Positions 60,654-64,000 of a stretch of DNA of 64,000 nucleotides are shown one piece after another (position 1 is the stretch's first letter; every line of letters begins with the position of its first letter). The position numbers and the translations under genes are program-made. The DNA lies in the NCBI GenBank assembly GCA_041879425.1, contig CP090854.1, forward strand, positions 3,100,001-3,164,000, read 5' to 3'. Under the pieces are notes generated by a model, which saw nothing but the letters and a program-made list of their open reading frames with translations, did not search any database and was not told the DNA's origin. Source of the stretch: Vibrio pomeroyi (GTDB taxonomy: Bacteria > Pseudomonadota > Gammaproteobacteria > Enterobacterales > Vibrionaceae).

Positions 60654-61787
60654 ATGAAAAAGCTAAGTTACTTCCTAACAGCAATGTTGTTAACAGGCTG
60701 CAGCCGTGAATTTGTCGAAAGCATTTATGATGTTAATTACGAACCGACCAACCGATTCGTAAGCAACTTGGCAGAGCTACCTGGTCAGTTTGAAAAAGAC
60801 ACCGGAGCACTGGATGCGTTGATTAATAGCTTTTCTGGCAATATCCAAAAGCGCTGGGGCAGCAGTGAAGTAAAAATGGCAGGTAAGAGTAACTATGTGA
60901 AATACATAGACAATTACTTGAGTCGTTCAGAAGTAAACTTTAGCGAAGGCCTGATCACAGTAGAAACTGTGTCCTCAACTGAGCCTAAAAAACACCTCAA
61001 GAATGCGATAATGACGACGCTTTTGACGCCAGATGATCCGGCGCATGTCGACCTATTCTCTTCAAAAAGCATTAAATTAGAAGGTAAACCTTTCCTCTAC
61101 AATCAGGTCGTCGACCAAGAGAAAAAGCCTATTCAATGGACATGGCGCGCTAACCAATTCGCTGATTACCTGATCGCTAATAACCTCAAAACCAAAGAAG
61201 TCGACTTTAAAAAAGCCTACTACGTTGAGATCCCTATGGTGGCCGATCACGCAAGTCAGCGTAGTTATCAATATGCTGATATCGTCCGCAGAGCGTCTCA
61301 GCGTTATGACATTCCTGAAGACTTGATTTACGCCATCATCAAAACAGAAAGTAGTTTTAACCCATATGCGGTGAGTTGGGCAAATGCATATGGTCTTATG
61401 CAAGTCGTACCAAAAACGGCAGGTCGAGACGTATTTAAGCTGGTAAAGAACAAGCCTGGAGAGCCGACTCCTGAGTATTTATTCAATCCAGAAAACAACA
61501 TTGATGCTGGCACGGCGTACTTTTACATCCTTAAAAATCGCTATTTGAAAGACGTGCAACACCCAACAACGCTTGAGTACAGTATGATTTCTGCATACAA
61601 CGGCGGTACTGGTGGCGTACTCAATACCTTCAGTAAGGACAGAAAGCGAGCAATGCGAGACCTAAACTCGCTGCAACCTAGCCAAGCGTACTGGGCGCTT
61701 ACCAAGAAGCACCCAAATAAAGAGTCGCGCCGATACCTAGAAAAAGTAACAAAATTCAAGAAAGATTTTAACCAAGGTAAAACGTAA
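60654..61787 (+). CDS. mltC: Membrane-bound lytic murein transglycosylase C
   Basis: MltC is an outer-membrane lipoprotein that cleaves peptidoglycan glycan strands to 1,6-anhydro products. The 377-residue protein has a lipoprotein signal (MKKLSYFLTAMLLTGC, Cys16), an N-terminal MltC-specific domain and the SLT domain with the catalytic Glu in YAIIKTESSFNPYAVSWANAYGLMQVVP and the AYNGG motif. It ends the mutY-yggX-mltC group. Confidence 0.96.
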   Translation: MKKLSYFLTAMLLTGCSREFVESIYDVNYEPTNRFVSNLAELPGQFEKDTGALDALINSFSGNIQKRWGSSEVKMAGKSNYVKYIDNYLSRSEVNFSEGLITVETVSSTEPKKHLKNAIMTTLLTPDDPAHVDLFSSKSIKLEGKPFLYNQVVDQEKKPIQWTWRANQFADYLIANNLKTKEVDFKKAYYVEIPMVADHASQRSYQYADIVRRASQRYDIPEDLIYAIIKTESSFNPYAVSWANAYGLMQVVPKTAGRDVFKLVKNKPGEPTPEYLFNPENNIDAGTAYFYILKNRYLKDVQHPTTLEYSMISAYNGGTGGVLNTFSKDRKRAMRDLNSLQPSQAYWALTKKHPNKESRRYLEKVTKFKKDFNQGKT

Positions 61788-61850
61788 GCCTCACTTTTGA
61801 ATAAAAAAACAACTAACGAACGTTTTTTTTAATTATTTTCAAAAAAGGTG

Positions 61851-61879
61851 TTGACGGTTATGCAGAAAATCCGTTTAAT
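61851..61879 (+). promoter_or_regulatory. Promoter of the tRNA cluster
   Basis: TTGACG (61851-61856), 17-bp spacer, TTTAAT (61874-61879), followed by a G+C-rich discriminator GCGCTCC, typical of stringently controlled stable-RNA promoters. Confidence 0.7.
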
Positions 61880-61890
61880 AGCGCTCCGTT

Positions 61891-61966
61891 GCCCGGATAG
61901 CTCAGTCGGTAGAGCAGAGGATTGAAAATCCTCGTGTCGGTGGTTCGATTCCGCCTCCGGGCACCA
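61891..61966 (+). tRNA. tRNA-Phe (GAA), isodecoder A
   Basis: Cloverleaf of 76 nt with CCA encoded; anticodon GAA in a TTGAAAA loop; acceptor stem GCCCGGA/TCCGGGC and anticodon stem GAGGA/TCCTC. Confidence 0.97.
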
Positions 61967-62040
61967 CGATTTGATTTGTTGGTGTCAACACTCTTTAACA
62001 GGGAGTAGCAACACGGACAAAAGCATAAAGAATTTAGTGT

Positions 62041-62116
<76 letters not shown>

Positions 62117-62123
62117 TTCTTTT

Positions 62124-62199
62124 GCCTCGATAGCTCAGTCGGTAGAGCAGCGGATTGAAAATCCGCGTGTCGGTGGTTCGATTCCGCCTCGAGGCACCA
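62124..62199 (+). tRNA. tRNA-Phe (GAA), isodecoder B copy 1
   Basis: 76 nt with encoded CCA; anticodon GAA; acceptor GCCTCGA/TCGAGGC and anticodon stem GCGGA/TCCGC, differing from isodecoder A by paired, compensatory changes. Confidence 0.97.
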
Positions 62200-62255
62200 T
62201 TATTTGGTACTCAACAAATAATGGTCTTAATAGACCTGATGTTGAGACAAGTAAT

Positions 62256-62331
62256 TCCCCCTTAGTTCAGTTGGTAGAACGGCGGACTGTTAATCCGTAT
62301 GTCGCAGGTTCGAGTCCCGCAGGGGGAGCCA
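62256..62331 (+). tRNA. tRNA-Asn (GTT), copy 1
   Basis: 76 nt, encoded terminal CCA; anticodon GTT in CTGTTAA; acceptor TCCCCCT/AGGGGGA; T-stem GCAGG/CCCGC region. Confidence 0.97.
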
Positions 62332-62398
62332 TTTTAAAGGGCTTCATTTAAATGAGGTTCTAACGAAGAGTTTACTCTTCAAGCAAAGAATTTAGTGT

Positions 62399-62474
<76 letters not shown>

Positions 62475-62481
62475 TTCTTTT

Positions 62482-62557
62482 GCCTCGATAGCTCAGTCGG
62501 TAGAGCAGCGGATTGAAAATCCGCGTGTCGGTGGTTCGATTCCGCCTCGAGGCACCA
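62482..62557 (+). tRNA. tRNA-Phe (GAA), isodecoder B copy 2
   Basis: Identical to the copy at 62124-62199. Confidence 0.97.
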
Positions 62558-62613
62558 TTATTTGATACTTAACAAATAATGGTCTTAATAGACCTGATGT
62601 TGAGACAAGTAAT

Positions 62614-62689
62614 TCCCCTTTAGTTCAGTTGGTAGAACGGCGGACTGTTAATCCGTATGTCGCAAGTTCAAGTCTTGCAAGGGGAGCCA
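62614..62689 (+). tRNA. tRNA-Asn (GTT), copy 2, diverged
   Basis: Anticodon GTT. Differs from copy 1 by compensated acceptor change (TCCCCTT/AAGGGGA) and T-arm changes (GCAAG/CTTGC, loop TTCAAGT). All stems remain paired. Confidence 0.96.
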
Positions 62690-62697
62690 CATTCAAG

Positions 62698-62727
62698 AAA
62701 GCCAAGTCGAAAGACTTGGCTTTTTTT
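62698..62727 (+). terminator. Terminator of the tRNA cluster
   Basis: Perfect 11-bp stem AAAGCCAAGTC / GACTTGGCTTT with a GAAA loop and seven T residues. The remaining 62728-63057 stretch is A+T-rich and shows no gene; it presumably carries the chemoreceptor promoter. Confidence 0.95.
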
Positions 62728-63057
62728 CTTTCGAACGAAAGCTAAATCTATTCGATCACAGCATCTAACCTTAATAATCCCTATAAAGCCCCTCTTCACA
62801 CTCACGACAATATCTTCTTCTTAATTAACTTCCCACGAACTTGCTCCCCAAACTCCGTCAATTCAGCAAACCAACACTTTTAAACTCGTTCATAGTCACA
62901 CAAAAATAAACAAGCTCTTGTTCTGTTACTTTTTTTTCTTCGTAAATTTAATCTTCATCATGTTTTGATATCTTTCTGATATCTGCCCTACACGACTTAG
63001 ATTAAGATTCGATGAAATATACCTAATACTTATTATTGAATCGCTGCGCGGGGAAAT

Positions 63058-64000
63058 ATGAAATTAAAAACGCAAGCTTACTTATTATCGGGCATCATCT
63101 TGATCGCTCTGCTAGCGCTGACTGCTACTGGTTTATGGACCTTGAGAGTCGCTAGCAACATGGACAACAAAGCTCGCGTTACAGAGCTATTTAAGAGCGC
63201 ATACAGCATTCTTACTGAAGTCGAGAAAATGGCTATTGATGGCACTCTAGAAGAGCAACAAGCGAAACAACTTGCTACTCGCCTACTGCGTAACAACATC
63301 TATAAAGACAATGAATACGTCTACGTTGCAGATGAAAACATGACGTTTGTCGCGACACCGCTAGATCCACAGCTGCATGGAACCAGCTTCAATGACTTTA
63401 AAGACGGTGATGGAAATAGCGTTGGCCTGCTTATACAAAGAGTGCTTGGCAATCGTACTGGACAGATCGTTGAATACACCTGGACGCAAAAGCTGCCAGA
63501 CGGAACCATTGAAGAAAAGCTGTCTATTGCAGAAAAGACTCCGCATTGGGGTTGGGTTGTGGGCACTGGTATTGGCTTCAACGAAGTTAACGCTCGTTTC
63601 TGGTCTACCGCTCAATGGCAGCTATTCCTTTGCGTCGTGATTGCTGGCCTTATCCTATCGAGCTTAATCGTCTCCATTAAACGCATGCTAGCGCTTCTTG
63701 GTGGCGAGCCTAAAGATGTAAGAGAAGCGGTACAAGCCGTCGCTGAAGGTCGTATTCAAACCTCTTTCGAAACTCAAGCGATAAACGGCAGTATCTATCA
63801 CGCTGTTCAGCAAATGAGTAAATCGTTAGCTGAGCTAGTATCAAACCTAAATGCTTCTATGTTGGCATTAAGAGGCGAATTACAACGCGTAGAAGATCGT
63901 GCCGGTTCTATTGCCCAACTAACTGAAACTCAGCAGCAATCAACTGAGATGATCGCGACAGCAATGACCGAAATGGCCTCTTCTGCTAACAATGTTGCCG
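63058..64000 (+). CDS. Methyl-accepting chemotaxis protein, N-terminal part
   Basis: The ATG at 63058, after GCGGGGAA, opens a frame that runs off the window after 314 codons. An N-terminal membrane helix (about residues 8-27) and a second one (about 187-207) bracket a periplasmic domain with YKDNEYVYVADENMTFVAT and LDPQLHGTSFNDFKDGDGN, the single-Cache (sCache_2) style that often binds small carboxylates. A HAMP-like linker (SIKRMLALLGGEPKDVREAVQAVAEG) and the start of the methylated coiled coil (EMIATAMTEMASSANNVA) follow. The signalling tip is outside the window; ligand unknown. Confidence 0.92.
   Translation, partial: MKLKTQAYLLSGIILIALLALTATGLWTLRVASNMDNKARVTELFKSAYSILTEVEKMAIDGTLEEQQAKQLATRLLRNNIYKDNEYVYVADENMTFVATPLDPQLHGTSFNDFKDGDGNSVGLLIQRVLGNRTGQIVEYTWTQKLPDGTIEEKLSIAEKTPHWGWVVGTGIGFNEVNARFWSTAQWQLFLCVVIAGLILSSLIVSIKRMLALLGGEPKDVREAVQAVAEGRIQTSFETQAINGSIYHAVQQMSKSLAELVSNLNASMLALRGELQRVEDRAGSIAQLTETQQQSTEMIATAMTEMASSANNVA

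Noticed and set aside
61803..61829. Possible terminator after mltC
   Set aside because: The only stem is AAAAAAAC with GTTTTTTT; almost all A-T pairs, could be chance in an A+T-rich gap.

Overview
The window is an unbroken stretch of core chromosome from a gamma-proteobacterium, almost certainly a Vibrio (chromosome 1). The protein sequences are Vibrio-like, the base composition is moderate, and the gene order follows, block by block, what is known around E. coli eno-relA-barA, rpoE-lepA-rnc, zapA-rpiA-serA-argP, mscS-fba-pgk-epd-tkt, metK-endA-gshB and yggS-mutY-mltC. A Splendidus-clade species is plausible but cannot be proved from this window. I see no prophage, insertion sequence, integron, CRISPR array or obvious foreign island.

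Layout: 1-7451 (minus) holds eno (cut by the window edge), pyrG, mazG, relA and rlmD, with barA divergent (7617-10430). 10562-19968 (minus) carries acpS, pdxJ, recO, era, rnc, lepB, lepA and the envelope-stress operon rpoE-rseA-rseB-rseC, which has a good sigma-E promoter. 20359-24320 has nadB, cptA/sdhE (minus), ygfZ and a YbaK-like deacylase. 24321-25089 is a long non-coding stretch leading to ytfK. 25189-28202 (minus) is ygfB-ubiH-ubiI. 28511-31868 is zapA, 6S RNA, fau, rpiA and serA. 31986-36400 has yggE, the argP/argO divergent pair, a TetR regulator divergent from an 80-residue membrane protein, and mscS. 36779-42599 (minus) is the central-carbon cluster fbaA, pgk, epd, tktA. 42958-49996 (plus) is metK, a DUF2189 membrane protein, sprT, endA, rsmE, gshB, yqgE, ruvX and a 53-residue lipoprotein gene. 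50086-52247 (minus) is pilT-pilU. 52274-57110 (plus) is yggS, proC, yggT, yggU, a DUF4426 gene, rdgB and hemW. 57229-59056 (minus) is glsB and trmB. 59222-61787 (plus) is mutY, yggX and mltC, followed by a seven-gene tRNA cluster and the 5' part of a chemoreceptor gene.

The genes are mostly housekeeping: glycolysis and pentose phosphate steps, nucleotide and NAD synthesis, ubiquinone, glutathione and SAM, ribosome and tRNA maturation, DNA repair, and stress control (RelA, YtfK, BarA, RpoE, 6S RNA). Novelty, where present, is in the non-coding DNA. The main items are a compact divergent TetR promoter with two perfect palindromes; a strongly folded leader before ytfK with an sRNA-like element upstream; a 162-bp nested palindrome touching the lepA stop; a recently duplicated tRNA block with compensatory changes; short tandem repeats beyond two genes; and a shared GCAAACGTTT-type motif before fbaA, tktA and metK. 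No clearly new multi-gene system is visible.
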